64,000 bases of DNA from Baylisascaris procyonis (Eukaryota; Nematoda; Chromadorea; Rhabditida; Ascarididae), in NCBI GenBank assembly GCA_037389465.1, contig JAZARR010000213.1, positions 1,899,001 to 1,963,000 on the forward strand, read 5' to 3'. A program made the translations under genes and the position numbers. How positions within the stretch are numbered: position 1 is the stretch's first letter; each line of letters begins with the position of its first letter. Below are positions 40,701-53,312 of the stretch, in pieces. The notes below the pieces were generated by a model, which saw nothing but the letters and a program-made list of their open reading frames with translations, was not told where the DNA came from and made no database searches.

Positions 40701-42923
40701 AACTGCACAGATTTAATGCCCCTTCAGTTGAATAGAGCTGTGACTCATTAGTTGACGCGTACAAAATTATCTTTATCGCATTTATTGGTGCTTTTTTTTT
40801 TAAATCTTAGACGTCTAAATAAGAATATCAATGCAACAATTCATAAAGATGTTGGCTGAAAGTTGCAGATATGATCCAGGAAAATAAAATTTTGTTTGCA
40901 AGTGCATCGTTAAACTATGCAACAATATCACAACCGTTTATTCGTATCTAATTCTCAGAAGTGATGCTAACGAATGGGCACATCAGTCGACTGAAAATCA
41001 TAAAGACCACTGCTACTACTCGATATTTCAAGCATTTTATTTCTGCATAAACCATTCATTACCTATGTCAATTTTCTCTGCGTTGTATACTTTCGCTGCA
41101 AAACTACTCAATTATTTTATCAGCTTGAAACATATTTTATTCATATATGCATTGAGTCATTCATTAATTGATTCAAGATGGATCTCCTACATTGACTGCT
41201 GAAATTATCAACGAACAACGCTTGATGAATCTAAAAAGCTTTTTGTTTACAAAATTGCTTTATTGTGTATCACATTACGAGAAACAATAATAAATAATAT
41301 CTGTGATAGTGGTCTTATGCACTGCAAAAATGAACTCATTAGGGGAATTAGTTTTTGAAAGAAAAAATTTTTGGTTAGCATTATCACACAATTAACAAAC
41401 ATAAAGACAAATTGAATTGATAAATATAAAGATAAATACAGAGATAAGAAAGATAAAAATAAATTGGAATGAAGAAATCTTTCGAAACAAAAATATTAAA
41501 AAAAACAGTACTCTGAAAATGTATGACATACTGCCGGATTTAAGGGCGCGGCAATCGCTCAAATTCGATGCGGCAACAATCGACGAACAACAATGGTGAC
41601 AGAGATAGCACCTATCTGATACTCACAACGAAGAGGCCATATGATGTTGACAAGTCAAAACGTCATAAAGCGCCAACACTGCGTTATCATTTCGCATTAT
41701 TCGCTCTAGCCGAGAAGGCAATTATGAGGGGCGATTAAGCAGATAATACTGCCGGTGTGGCTACCATTCTGTACATATTCTTTAATTCCTTTCGTATTAT
41801 AACCGCAGAATTGAGCATTTCCTTTGCCTTTCGACTGACCACTACAATTCCTCAAGAAAGCAAAATAATTCTTGACCACATCAAATGACCATCACCTCGT
41901 TTGCAAATTTGAAAACATCCTCAAACACTCAAAATTTATCCCCAAATATGGTAATGGAGATCAATTTAAAGCTTAGGGACGAGCAGAGGGGCAGACAGAT
42001 GCACGCAGACGAACAGACAGACAGACGCGTAAACGAAGTCACTGTGATTTGCTTCCATACAGCAATAATTCCGCGAAGACGCATAAGAATGGCAAATGCG
42101 ATAAAATACATTAAATATAGGTAACGGCAATCACGGCCATCAATGAACATACGCATGCAAGCCAATGTAAGCATACGGTAAAGTTGCAGCACAATTTTTG
42201 TCTGCCTGCAAATATACATAAACATCAAAATGGAGTCGCGACAAAAGCGCCACCAAGAAAAGCATCGGCTGATGGGTTTATCAATGGACACGTGTACAAG
42301 TAAGTCGTGAAGTGGTCGTATCGTGATCATTCGATTGCCCTCAAGCGGTCTATTGTGTAAATGACAGCCGGCTTTCACAAAATTTCCCCCTCCCCCTCAT
42401 CAACTGGATGCTGATAAAGGTGATAATATTTACAAAGCCTCGACAAAACGATTGTCTGATAAAATCATTGCAATCTTTTTACACAGTGTATAATTCTATA
42501 GAAATTATGCCACTGTAAGGTGTTAGCATGTTAGGTGGCTCTTTAAAATAGGTTATATATCACTTCATAAGTAGCAATCTACGCATTTACTGCTAACCAC
42601 TTGCATTAACTAAGAAGAAAAATTCAAGTGAGAGAGACAAAGGGAACGGCTACTCTAAATTCAAATGTAAAGAGCGGACAAAGCGCCCCATATAAGCCGA
42701 TTCATCACATAATTCATGCTTAAAATTTTGAATCGCAATGTTGGATCGTCTTCTATGCGTTGATAAATATTTCATGTTTTCTCAGCATCCAATGCAATAA
42801 ACTATTGAATTTAGCATATTTAGTGGAAATTTGCATATTTCAATGGGAAAATAAGTGTTAGCAAGAGTAGTGGATTTAATCTGCCTTTAGATAGTACGCT
42901 GAATAGACGTTCGAGAGTGAACG
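37788..42923. other. Intergenic region between divergent genes
   Basis: About 5.1 kb between the starts of the SLC35F-like gene (minus) and the MSP gene (plus), so it should contain both promoters. It holds a strong hairpin (39825-39881) and a GACA-type simple patch near 42010. A 149-residue minus frame (41929-42378) and a shorter one (39420-39659) are open but show no domain or splice partner; I do not call them genes. Confidence 0.5.
39825..39881. repeat. Near-perfect inverted repeat (57-bp hairpin)
   Basis: Two 28-base arms (39825-39852 and 39854-39881) separated by one base, with a single mismatch that would be a tolerable pair in RNA. The left arm starts ATTTCTAGCAG and its inner end is TGTGCTGAAGG. 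No flanking target duplication or transposase was seen. Confidence 0.93.
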
Positions 42924-45750
42924 ATGGCAAATGAAGAGGAAATTGGCTTCGTTCTGGATATCGTTTCGCTTGCCCCTATCGATACCAACGATTGTGTGGT
43001 ATTCAGACAAGAAGACGAAGATAGCGTCGCCAGCGCAATTTTACTGGTCGGAAACCCAACTAAGGTTTATTCTCAGATCCTTTTTCTGCAACAAACCACT
43101 GAAAATCATGCGTTTTTAGATATTTTTCAAGCCTTCTTAAATATTAAATCTCAATTTTTTATTCATAACATTTATTTCTGTAGAAAATTATACCTTCAAA
43201 ATGTATCTTAAAAAAAAAAATTTCCCTGGAAGTATTCACCACGCTAAACGATTAAGAGTGTAGCAGTTAAAGAGTAGTTGATGCATAAAGTATCAGCAAA
43301 TGCAAGGAATGAATTCATTACTTAATATCGAGGGACAAGAATATCCTTCTGCGGTTATCAGCGAACGTATTCTCTCTTCGAGGTGAAATCCAAATTTTTG
43401 ACTCGTTTTCTAAGCAAATATTGAGGATAAAAATACTTGAGTGGAATTTTCGAGTGAAAAAATACCTTCTCTTTTTTTCAGCAACATCAAATTTGTAAAG
43501 TTAAAACAACCTGTAATAAAATGTTCATCATTCGTCCGGCAGTATTCGGTTTGGAACCGTATTCTGAGTTACCTGTAAAAGTGAGTGTTTAATTGTTGTT
43601 GCATTCAGATGACGACAGCAGTACTAGAAATGCCAATTTCCACTAGAAGATATACTCGTCGTTTGAAAGTACAATTATATCAAAGTGTTTGGCATTATAC
43701 TCATTATGATTACCCTATGAGAGATTTTCTATTAGAAAGTCGTAAAAAATTATTTCAAGAAACTTCATATCGATAATTTTAAACGTAGAAATATTTTCGA
43801 AGAGAAAACTTTGTGGGGGAGAAAATTTTGGGCTGATATTTGAGTGAATTTACGGAAAAAAACCAACCTTGGCCTATCGCTTTTGTGGGGAAAAAACAAA
43901 AATGCCAATGCTAAATTCTTTCTCGTCTTGATAACTTTGTGCTAAAAATTAATGAAAAATGTCAATCGTTTACTCTTATCGTCGTCACTAATATATGTGC
44001 AACATTCAAATCAATAGACGAAGAATAGCAATAAGTACTCACAGCGAAATCTTCAAATTTTCTCTTCTTCAAAACGAACATAAATGGAAAGAAATGCACG
44101 TAGTGAAATTTATTCTAGCTATACGCGTTGCTCTTCGCTCAATTAGCGCAGAGAAATCGTTTTAGTTGGAATGGATATTTATTGCGTTTTCAAGCATTTT
44201 TATAAGATTTAGAAAAAAAGACGCTTCATAGAAGAATAAACATATAGGTTATTGGATACAATAAAGTACTTTTAAATATTTCAAAGTATTTAAATATATT
44301 TCAGATAACCTATATACCCGGAAATGAATCGGCAGGAAAGTTACGGGAGGAGCAATGGTTCGCTGTACACTGTATCGCATCGACGGATAGCAATAAGAGT
44401 GCTCGGCAATGTTGGGACGAAAACGATCCTAAATCACCACACAAAATCAAACGGTTTGTGCTATTGTTTTTTTTTTGGCCAAATCCGCTAGTAACTGCAA
44501 TATGTGCGCAATTATGTATAAACGGCTGAATGCATTATATGTCACAATGATAGTGATATACCCGAAGAATTCTAAAATTTATATGGAATTTGCAGTAAAC
44601 AGAGTAGTGCCTCAGCAATCCGTACTTATGCAATAATTTAGAAAATGTTGAACATCTACAACTTCTAATCGAAAACTTTGGCGAAAATTGGTCGTTGCAA
44701 GCGTTTGCTGATAGTACTCCATTTCATTCTATTTGCGGAGGATAGGCGGCAATGAAAAAATAACTTAAGGAAGCCAAGTTTTTAGCAAAGTCAGATAATC
44801 TTCCTGCAGATTTTTGCAGGAATATATTTAATTTATGAACGCCGGAATAGGTGTAGCCAGCAGGTCGCTCAAACGGCGAAAAGGAAGAGAGCCAGATTCC
44901 TGCTTTCCTTTCCTCTACAACTACGAAGTAAAGGATTCGCGGGACAATTGCAGAGAACGATGGCACCCGCAGAATGAGTGCTGGCTTTCTTGCACACAAC
45001 GATGGCACCTGGGGGGGGGGGTGGGGAAGTGCCGGCTTTGTCGTAGAGAAAGATGGAACCGGGAAGGGGGGGGGAGTGCCCGCTTTGTTGTAGAGAACGA
45101 TGGCATGTGGGGACGGAGTGCCGGCTTTGCTGCAGAGAACGATGGCACCAGCAGAATGAATGCTGGGTGTGTCGCAGAGAACGATGGCACCTGGGGTGGA
45201 GTGCCCGCTTTGTTGCAGAGAACGATGGCACCAGCAGAATGAGTGGTGCCTTTGTTGCACACAACGATGGCACCTGGGGGGGGGGAGTGGTGGGGAAGTG
45301 CCGGCTTTGTCGTAGAGAACGATGGCACCTGGGGAGAGAATTAGTAAACCTCATTTTAATAAATTGTTGAGAGAATTTTTATATCACTTCGCCTAATCTT
45401 AATCGTATATCAGATCTGCTTCAATGCTATGTGCAGATCGTTTCAGTCTTCGTGCAAAATTTGAGATTGCTCGAAAGAACGAATCATCATCGATCATGGA
45501 CAAGGGATTGATCTCATCTCGGATCGAAACGGCGTCGAGTGATTCGACGAATGGTCAGAGATCAGTGACGAAATGCGAGTCGACGCTACATTGTGTCCCT
45601 AGCAAATCAATACACTTCGAAGCAGTTAAGGGAAGAAACATGAAACGTCTCTTCACAACGATGTCTTTTGTTAATTCCACCAAGGTTTTTAAATTTTCTG
45701 TGTCTCTTCTTCCAAAACTGGAAATATTTTTTGGACACAAAGAATACGAC

Positions 45751-45825
<75 letters not shown>

Positions 45826-48398
45826 AGCATCTCGACTACAAACCCTCGCCTCAAATCAGCCCGCGCTTAATGTACCTAGCGGAAAAGAAAAAATATGGTG
45901 AAAGCGAAAACTTACGTTGTGGTTGAAAGGCTTGTTTCTTTATTCGAGGCTCTCGTCCGCCTTCGCTAATTACCATCGCCATCACCGTCGTATGAATGGA
46001 GCTTCCAGCGGTGCCGTCCTCTGATGGCGTCTACCTGAGCATGTTGGAGTCATCGCCTCTTGGCGAAGGGTTGAAGTAGTATTTGGCGTATTGGCTCACA
46101 GTATTCCTGGAAAGTGCTGGTGAATACGATATAAAATGGTTCATTAGCGACAAAATCTAAACTTCTACGTACATCCACCTCATAGTTATTTTCCTCTGAC
46201 ATAAGTCTCCGTCCCGAAATTTTTGTCTCTAATGTGCGTTCGCCTTAAAGGTCAAAGATCGCGACCCTTCCATTCTCTCGGACGTAGTTCGTTACGAAAA
46301 GGTGCAAACAATAAGTGTCTATGTTTATAAATGAATAAATACGGTGTATAATACACATACTTTGAAGGTAAGGCGCGCCGTTCAAGTGTTCTGTCCTCTC
46401 GATCCCGAATTTAATGGATTTCACGTTGAAACTTTCACAGTGGATCCTCGCAGCCAATACGATCTTACCGTAAGCATTTTTTAAAAAGTAATCCACATTC
46501 TCTGGATTATTTTCAAAATTTTTCCATATAAGAAGTCTTAAACTTGGCCGTCAGCTAAAATCACCGATTTTGCTGTGAGGAAGAAGTGAAAGTGAATCAT
46601 TTAAGAAAAGGTGCAGGAAAGTGCGCGAATGGATGCATTTTTATAACAAGTAATATTATGACTCTTTAACTCCCAGAAGGAAGCTTTGCGTAATCCCTCT
46701 CCCGTTTCCTCCTTCCTCCGCTCGAGGAGGAAGGAGGAAAGAGGAGAGTTACTCTTTGTGGAATGATATATTTCGCCTCCCATGATCCAGCATCTTGTTA
46801 TCTCCTTCAGTAAAGATGTGTTATTGCAATTGAGATGTGTTTTCTACCATCAAGGAGTTTCCGTGAACAAGCGAAAGCCACTAAGCCATATATCATCGTT
46901 ACACATATCGAAGCCGCTGATCCGAGTAAAAGCGCAAAAGAAGTATGGGAAGAACACAATAAAACGCCGAATGCTAAATGTGCCATTAAGAGGTTATCTC
47001 CTTTGATAACCTTTTTTTTAGTGCTTTAAAATATATTCAAGGATGATATATTTAAAATGTTGTTTATGTCAATACTTCTTTATAATTTCATTCTCTTTCT
47101 ACTAATAATCCTTTGAGCTATAAAGAGGAATTAAACGTCGCCACAGAGTTATCACCAAAGGCTGTTAATTTTCCCTACAATCAAGTAGATGAATTATGCG
47201 GTTTTGGTCTCTAATTAAAATTACCCTCATAGATAGTACCCATTTAGTGGGTCGAGGGAGTAGCTAGAATTCATTTCGTTCGCAATTATCTCTACCTATA
47301 TTGTATGATAAAATATATGAGCAGCGCCTGAGTCACATTATCTGAAAATAAAAGATCTTCTTTCACTGTTTTAGCTCGAGCTTTGCCTACTTTCCTATTA
47401 AACCTAATAAAGATTTATCCCTTTAATTTTGTTTAGGTCAATAGTTTCTTCCTTTTTTTAGTAAATATTTCGGCGTCCGTTAGGAATATTTTAGTTTCAT
47501 CGTGAAAATATTTGAAAGAATGACAATGCATAACGCCGATTACTTTAATCACTTCCATTGAGGGAACTTAAAAAATTCTTAAATTTAAGGAAGCTTAACG
47601 CAATTGTGTTTACAATTACTTCGCTATAAGAATTGCCCAGATTTGCTTAAACATTCCTTTTGATTAACTGCTAGGAATAATTTTTTCGAAGATTCGGATA
47701 GCTTTACCAATAAGGGAAGTTATCTCTCAGGATACCGATCGAATATGATGATTCTGCATTGGATGCTTTATTGGACGAGCCTGAGATTGATAAGAGGTAT
47801 ATTCTAACAACAAGCGATTCGGAGAGGAACAATAGCTCGGTTGACAGTAATTCAGGCAGCTCCGATGATCATGAGGTACGTGCAATATGCAGTAAAATCC
47901 CGATCAAAACCTTCCTATCTAATTCGACAGTCCTATTCTCTTACTCATCCAGAAATTATGAACCGAGACAGAATTTTTTAAAGATATCTGTTTAAATATT
48001 GCTGTCAAATTTCACGCATGACTATGGCTTGCAATTTGAGTCTATCGGATTCACACATAACATAAATTCACAGACTACATATAAATATAACGTTCAGACT
48101 GACTCATCAACTTTCGAAGTATTTATAGACATAATATACACAAAGGTAAACAATGATTTCATTTCAGTCAAACGCCAGTTCAGTGGACACTAACCAAGAG
48201 CAAAATACTGCATTCAAAGATGATAATGAAAGACTTACAACGAAACGGAAAGAGGAAATGACTGGAGTGGATGCATTTGAGAGGAGCATTCGAGATAACA
48301 GTGATGCGGATCAACGTGCCGATGAAAATAATAATGGTCATCGAGAGAGTGATGAACTCGATCCAACATCACGACCTTCAACAAATACACATAAATAG
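42924..48398 (+). CDS. Tandem two-MSP-domain protein with acidic tail
   Basis: MSP/VAP-fold protein. Such domains form sperm cytoskeleton or membrane-contact scaffolds in nematodes; the role of this one is not known. Exons: 42924-43064, 43482-43580, 44305-44453, 45414-45684, 46368-46469, 46835-46992, 47731-47875, 48168-48398; 431 residues, all phases agree. Domain 1 (about residues 8-125) shows ILLVGNPTK, CKVKTTCNKMFIIRP, VKITYIPG and REEQWFAVHCIA. Domain 2 (about 185-305) is more diverged: PSKSIHFEAV, FVNSTK, FTVDPRSQYDLT and FLPSRSFREQAK. A Ser/Thr-rich linker separates them. An Asp/Glu/Asn/Ser-rich tail (308-431) ends in STNTHK. A two-gene split is the alternative, with exons 1-3 apart from 4-8, but the phase-2 joint between exons 3 and 4 fits one protein. 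Acceptors before exons 5 and 6 (GAAG, TGAG) are weak and should be confirmed. Confidence 0.75.
44949..45333. repeat. G-rich minisatellite
   Basis: About nine imperfect copies of a 40-50 base unit built around GAGAACGATGGCACC and GTGCCGGCTTTGT, with G runs up to about ten. It lies in intron 3 of the MSP gene, between the two MSP modules. The unit has few stops, so long frames appear on both strands (for example minus 44724-45260); their peptides are pure repeat (CHRSLQQS type) and not credible proteins. Confidence 0.9.
45754..45821. repeat. (AT)34 microsatellite
   Basis: Uninterrupted alternating AT of 68 bases just downstream of the donor at 45685, inside intron 4 of the MSP gene. It extends open frames as Ile-Tyr repeats, which are not coding. 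Confidence 0.97.
46705..46740. repeat. Polypyrimidine/polypurine hairpin
   Basis: A 15-base pyrimidine arm (46705-46719) and its perfect complement in inverted order (46726-46740), separated by GCTCGA. It lies in intron 5 of the MSP gene. Confidence 0.9.
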
Positions 48399-48711
48399 AT
48401 GCTTCATTCAATCATTTCTCAACGAATATTTTTTACGATACTCAAAAAAAATTTTCTTTTTTTGCAAAATGCGATTAAATCGATGCAATTCGATCGTTTA
48501 TAATAATTGTAATATTTAAGCGATCATCACTTTGCAATGAAAGTGGAATATTGTTGCATATTTCCAGGATAACGTTAATGAAGAAACGAATTTCAACTAG
48601 ACGAAATTGAAAGTCAAAAATTCGTTTTTTAAACTATGCTAAAATATATAACAAAGTACCTACTGTATAAACTAAAAGTGTTTGGTAATCGCCATCAAAT
48701 ATGATGATGTA

Positions 48712-48717
48712 AATAAA
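48712..48717 (+). other. Polyadenylation signal of MSP gene
   Basis: AATAAA about 310 bases after the stop codon at 48396-48398. It is the first clear hexamer noted downstream. Confidence 0.4.
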
Positions 48718-51700
48718 TGTCATAAGATTATTGTTACTCTGATTTTATTTGTCTAGCGTGATTTATTTTATGCTTGTACAGAAAGATTCACATCATTTAC
48801 GTTATTCAAAAAAAAAAAAAAAAGATTTTCGGATCGTAAGATAGCGCAAATTATGCAGAAATTCCTTTCGAAATTGATAGATTGAAATGAAATTTGCATT
48901 TAGAATCTTCAGGAGAAGCTAAGAGGAATAAATACTTGACACAAACGATTGCGTAGATAATTGATATATAGTGGTGCTTCGAATGGAAAATACCTTCAGT
49001 AAAATCCCTCAAAATGCCCCAAATCCCTTATCACCATGATATGCAAATTGACCGCTTGCAAGGTATATATCTTTTGATGTCTATAATTGACTATAATTCT
49101 CGTCGAATTGAGAGAAGAACTTAAACGCTGATTGGTGAAATCATCCTAAGGTGTAAGTTATACCTAGCAGACTTTATAGCTGCAGTTTCAATGGTTGTCA
49201 AGCTGCAACTATCGAGTAGAAAAAAAACAAACACAACAGATTAGACGGACATCGACAATCACATACGTTTGTATAGATATGACATTGCCATAACGCAAGA
49301 TTTTCCGAGTTTTTCAAGCGATAAAAGATAACCAATGATCAGCCCATCCTAAAATTCTAAAGTTTCTTGATCTTGTAATGTAAAAAAAAAAAAAAAACAC
49401 TCGTTCCAAATCGTCGAAAATTCCTCGTAGTAGTGAGGAGTTCGAAATGAAAAATTGTTGCAATATAATTTCAACTAAACGAAAAAGCAAATATTACAAT
49501 ATTCAAATATAAACGTTCCGAATGAAACGTTTTAGCAATAGCATCAAATATGCAAAATAAAGCACTTTCCAACTGTGGTAATAATATCATCTTATATCGC
49601 TAAACTGTCCTACTACTGCAGCTATGTGTACACTTATGCACACATACACCATCGGAAGAGAGACACAGTGGGCATGAGCAATATTAATGAGTGAATGACT
49701 TGGTATTGTAAGCCGAAAGCCGAAGCTGAGTAAAATTTAAGACAGCACTGAAAGCTTTATCAGAAGCACTCATAGTTTGAACTAGTATTAGAAAATTTTC
49801 TATAACATCCGATTCTTATATAGCACGCAATTGATACGAACAACCGCAAGGTCGCGATATACTCGACTTAGGAGTACCTGATTGAACAAGATTTGCGAAA
49901 AGTGACTAGGCACATTTTGAATAGCTTTAAAGCTTTAAAGCTCTATCAGAATTATTCATAACTCTAGGTAGAAAAAAACTTTTCTGTAATATCAAATTCT
50001 TTGATACGGCACCAATATGGTAACGCGCTTTTTTTCAAGCCTAAAAACAAATTGCAAGATCTTATTCCTGTCGAATTAATCTCATTTCCTGTCGAATTAA
50101 TCTTATTTAAACCTCTTTTAAGAAAGATTATGCCGATGATGCTTTTATTGGTTGCATTTGTCACAATTGATGAGTATCGGAATGTCAAAGTACCGCTTTG
50201 AGTTGTAATAGTTGTGATGTTATCAATTTGCCTTTCAAGTTTTTGTTGCAATGTGCAATCAGGATTGAGCAACCAGAAAAATGGAATTCGCTCTCTTCGG
50301 TGATTCACAATATAGGCAAATAATCGTTGATTTATGCGTCTCTAAAGAGCTAAACGCTGATGAAAAAAGAATTCGATCTGAGCTGTGGTCATGACTGCAT
50401 TGATGGAGCTTTCAATGCTCTTTAAAATATGCCTAGATACGACTTTCAATCCTTGCTTACTAATGATAAGGTTCATTATAAAGTTTTTATTATTGAACAA
50501 CTAAGGCGTAATCGCTCAAGTCTTTTTTTTTTTTTTTTTGCGTGTACATATGTGGCTATATCGATTCGTTTGTGGAATTATTATGAGTTGGATGAATGTT
50601 TTAGTGCGCAGAATTTTACCATCCCACTTATCTCGTTTTCATATATGTGTTCAATAATTGAATTGTTATTCAACTGAAGCATTTCTCATTTAGATCGTAA
50701 TCCCAAATATTACACCTTAAACATTTGCGCATAGAAGCTATATATAACTATGAGATAAGCTTTTGGCTAGATGAAATTTATATCCTCATCGAATCCACAG
50801 AAGAATTCTTCACGAAAGAAAATCTATCAGCGCTCAAAGAAATCGAAACGATTGATTGCAAGATGTTAAAAATACAACACTATGACGTAAAAAGCAGCAT
50901 TTATTTAGCATTAAAAAACCTATTAGATGAAAGTAAAAAAAATATTTCAATGAGAATTTTGCTTTATATTAACCAACAATAGCAATAGAGAATGATGGTA
51001 AAGGACGATAAAAACTCATACAGTTCCGTTCAGAAAAAATGGTGAATCAATACAAAAACAGCACCCAAAAATCAATGACACATCACAAAAATTGATATAT
51101 ATTTGAATGGAAATGAAGAAACCGATAAGCGTTTAAAACAGTTGAAATCATAAAAATATAATTCCAAATATAAAACAAAGATACATCGATAGATTAGAAA
51201 AGAAAAGGGCATTTGCTGAACACCTCGATGACGTGAAGGACGGAGAGAGGAAGAGGAAGGACAAGAGTATACAGGAAGGAAAAGGGCATGAGTATCAATG
51301 AGAGGAGGATGTGCTGAGGCTATGAAAAAGGCGATATAAACTTTCTATAAATTGGAAACGGAGTATCATTTCCTCGAAATAAGTGAAAAAGGATTTTTTT
51401 AAAGCGAACGTTAATGCCATCAAGAAATTCAGCAAACATCAATGAAAGGCATAAAAATATTTCCATTAAATATTTGCAAACAATAGACTATTCAAAAAAG
51501 AAAAATTTATAAAACTATAACTCAAATCACCGTCTTATTAAAAAAAAATCAAAAATATGTCCATAACGGATAATTGCCGAATGAAATAGCACTCCCTTGT
51601 AATAGACAACAATCGATTGACGATACAGTGAGGTGTTATGAAGACACTAGCTGCTTTTTGGGTACACATCAACTCGTCACAACGTAGTAACGTACCGATT

Positions 51701-52183
51701 ATTGGTGGTCTACGCTAATCACATCGATCAATGATCGATTCCGTTCAATATCTTAATGAAACTAACAGCGATTGTGGTGTGCTGTCGATCATTAACGCAA
51801 CGACACTCTATCATATTCTTTTTATTTCGCTTGTGAAGAGATCAGAAGTAGGCCAAGGAGCAAAAACAACAAAAGAATGGGTGGTAGGCCTATCTTTATC
51901 ATTGTTTATTGATGTGCAACTTATGCAGCGCTACTATTGGAAGATAATAATAGCTGTAACTAGCTTAGTAATTCAATTTTTGAATTACTATCTGATTGAT
52001 TTTTTACTATCTGATTGAGTAATGGGAGACGCCTTTATTTCCGGAAAATATAACCAATTAGACAACTGTTTTAACCCACGAATTTAAGAAATTTCTTACC
52101 GCCTTCCACTTTCTCTACCCCATCCCCTCCCCCGCTCGCTGGCTTTCAGCTGTCTCGGCAGTTTCTCATCACGGCCAAGATAA

Positions 52184-52197
52184 CCTATATATATATA

Positions 52198-52237
<40 letters not shown>
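52184..52237. repeat. AT microsatellite with one interruption
   Basis: Alternating TA/AT of about 54 bases with a single CT step near 52199, in the convergent intergenic region. Confidence 0.95.
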
Positions 52238-52239
<2 letters not shown>

Positions 52240-52850
52240 TTATATTCGCGTCAAGTTAGCAAAAAAAAAAACATTCAAGAGAGATATACCTCATAATGAA
52301 TGCAATGCTAACTATGCGTATCCATTGATCGATCAACAATAGATTGCAATATATTTCTCTTTAATAACAATATTGATGAATAGGAAACGATTGTAGCATA
52401 TATCACAATATTCAACTTCATAGATATGCAAAAAATATTAGCGTATTTCACGTAGATAATATCATAAATATCATCATTATATTCTTAGAGAATCGTAGAG
52501 GAAGGAAAGTTAAACCTCTTCGATTTTTATATCGTTCTCAAATCTCTAATGAATAACTCTCGACTATTGTACGATTACAATGTTTGACAATGCAAAAATG
52601 CGAATTGTTGCATGAAATAAATTGTGCTTATAATAACTGAATGCATCAAAATATATGAGCATAAAGATGTATTGCAATTGCATCTTGCAAATCATCACTT
52701 CACGGTTGCAAATGCGAACAACAACAATAAATTAACTTTTTTCGATGCAAACTATTTTATGAATAAAAAAACCCCAATGAAAATTGATGAGGAAATTGAA
52801 TTTTTATGCTGCAATAAATGCAGTGATAAATTATCAAATGGAATAACCAC

Positions 52851-52853
<3 letters not shown>

Positions 52854-52941
<88 letters not shown>
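52854..52941. repeat. (AT)44 microsatellite
   Basis: Uninterrupted 88-base alternating AT tract, the longest of its class in the window, intergenic between the MSP and PNUTS-like genes. Confidence 0.97.
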
Positions 52942-52944
<3 letters not shown>

Positions 52945-53081
52945 ATGGTGCTTTGCATGTAAGAATACTTACCCGCTGTTGGCTAACAAACAATTTCAAG
53001 AGAGCACTAAACATTATAAAACTTCATATAAGACAAACAAAATACACGATCCTGCGATCCCATAAAAAAGGGAAAAGATGT

Positions 53082-53087
53082 TTTATT
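53082..53087 (-). other. Polyadenylation signal of PNUTS-like gene
   Basis: AATAAA on the minus strand about 230 bases past the stop codon at 53313-53315. Confidence 0.45.
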
Positions 53088-53312
53088 AAAATGGGTTGAA
53101 CGAAGTGAGAGAATGGTAACTTTCGCTTTGAAAAAAAATTTTTATACTTCTTCATTTCATGGGAAATATTCAATTCACTGCCATTCAAAGTAAAAAAAGA
53201 TGGCAAAGTAACATGTTATAGAGTATCTCTCTTCCATTCTCATCCCACCAATAACTATTAGAAGCGCTCAATTTTATGAATACCCTACTTGGGATATATA
53301 CACAATAAGTGG

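Larger units (their letters stand above)
48399..53312. other. Convergent intergenic region
   Basis: About 4.9 kb between the stops of the MSP gene (plus) and the PNUTS-like gene (minus). It holds two AT microsatellites, poly(A) signals for both neighbours and a short direct repeat near 50065-50110. Open frames at 49964-50308 (minus, 114 residues), 50725-50982 and 51731-52018 (plus) lack recognisable domains and splice partners; I do not call them genes. Confidence 0.5.

Noticed and set aside
41929..42378. 149-codon minus frame
   Set aside because: No recognisable domain, composition of chance AT-rich DNA with some hydrophobic stretches, no splice partner; kept only as a note.
44724..45370. 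Overlapping frames of up to 178 codons on both strands
   Set aside because: They arise because the minisatellite unit lacks stops; peptides are the repeat in several frames, and the region is an intron of the MSP gene.
45685..45870. Continuation of the exon at 45414 into an Ile-Tyr repeat
   Set aside because: A donor at 45685 ends the exon at the same place as the equivalent exon of the first MSP module; the rest is an AT microsatellite.
49964..50308. 114-codon minus frame
   Set aside because: It contains a short internal repeat (INSTG twice) from a DNA direct repeat, no domain, and no supporting signals.
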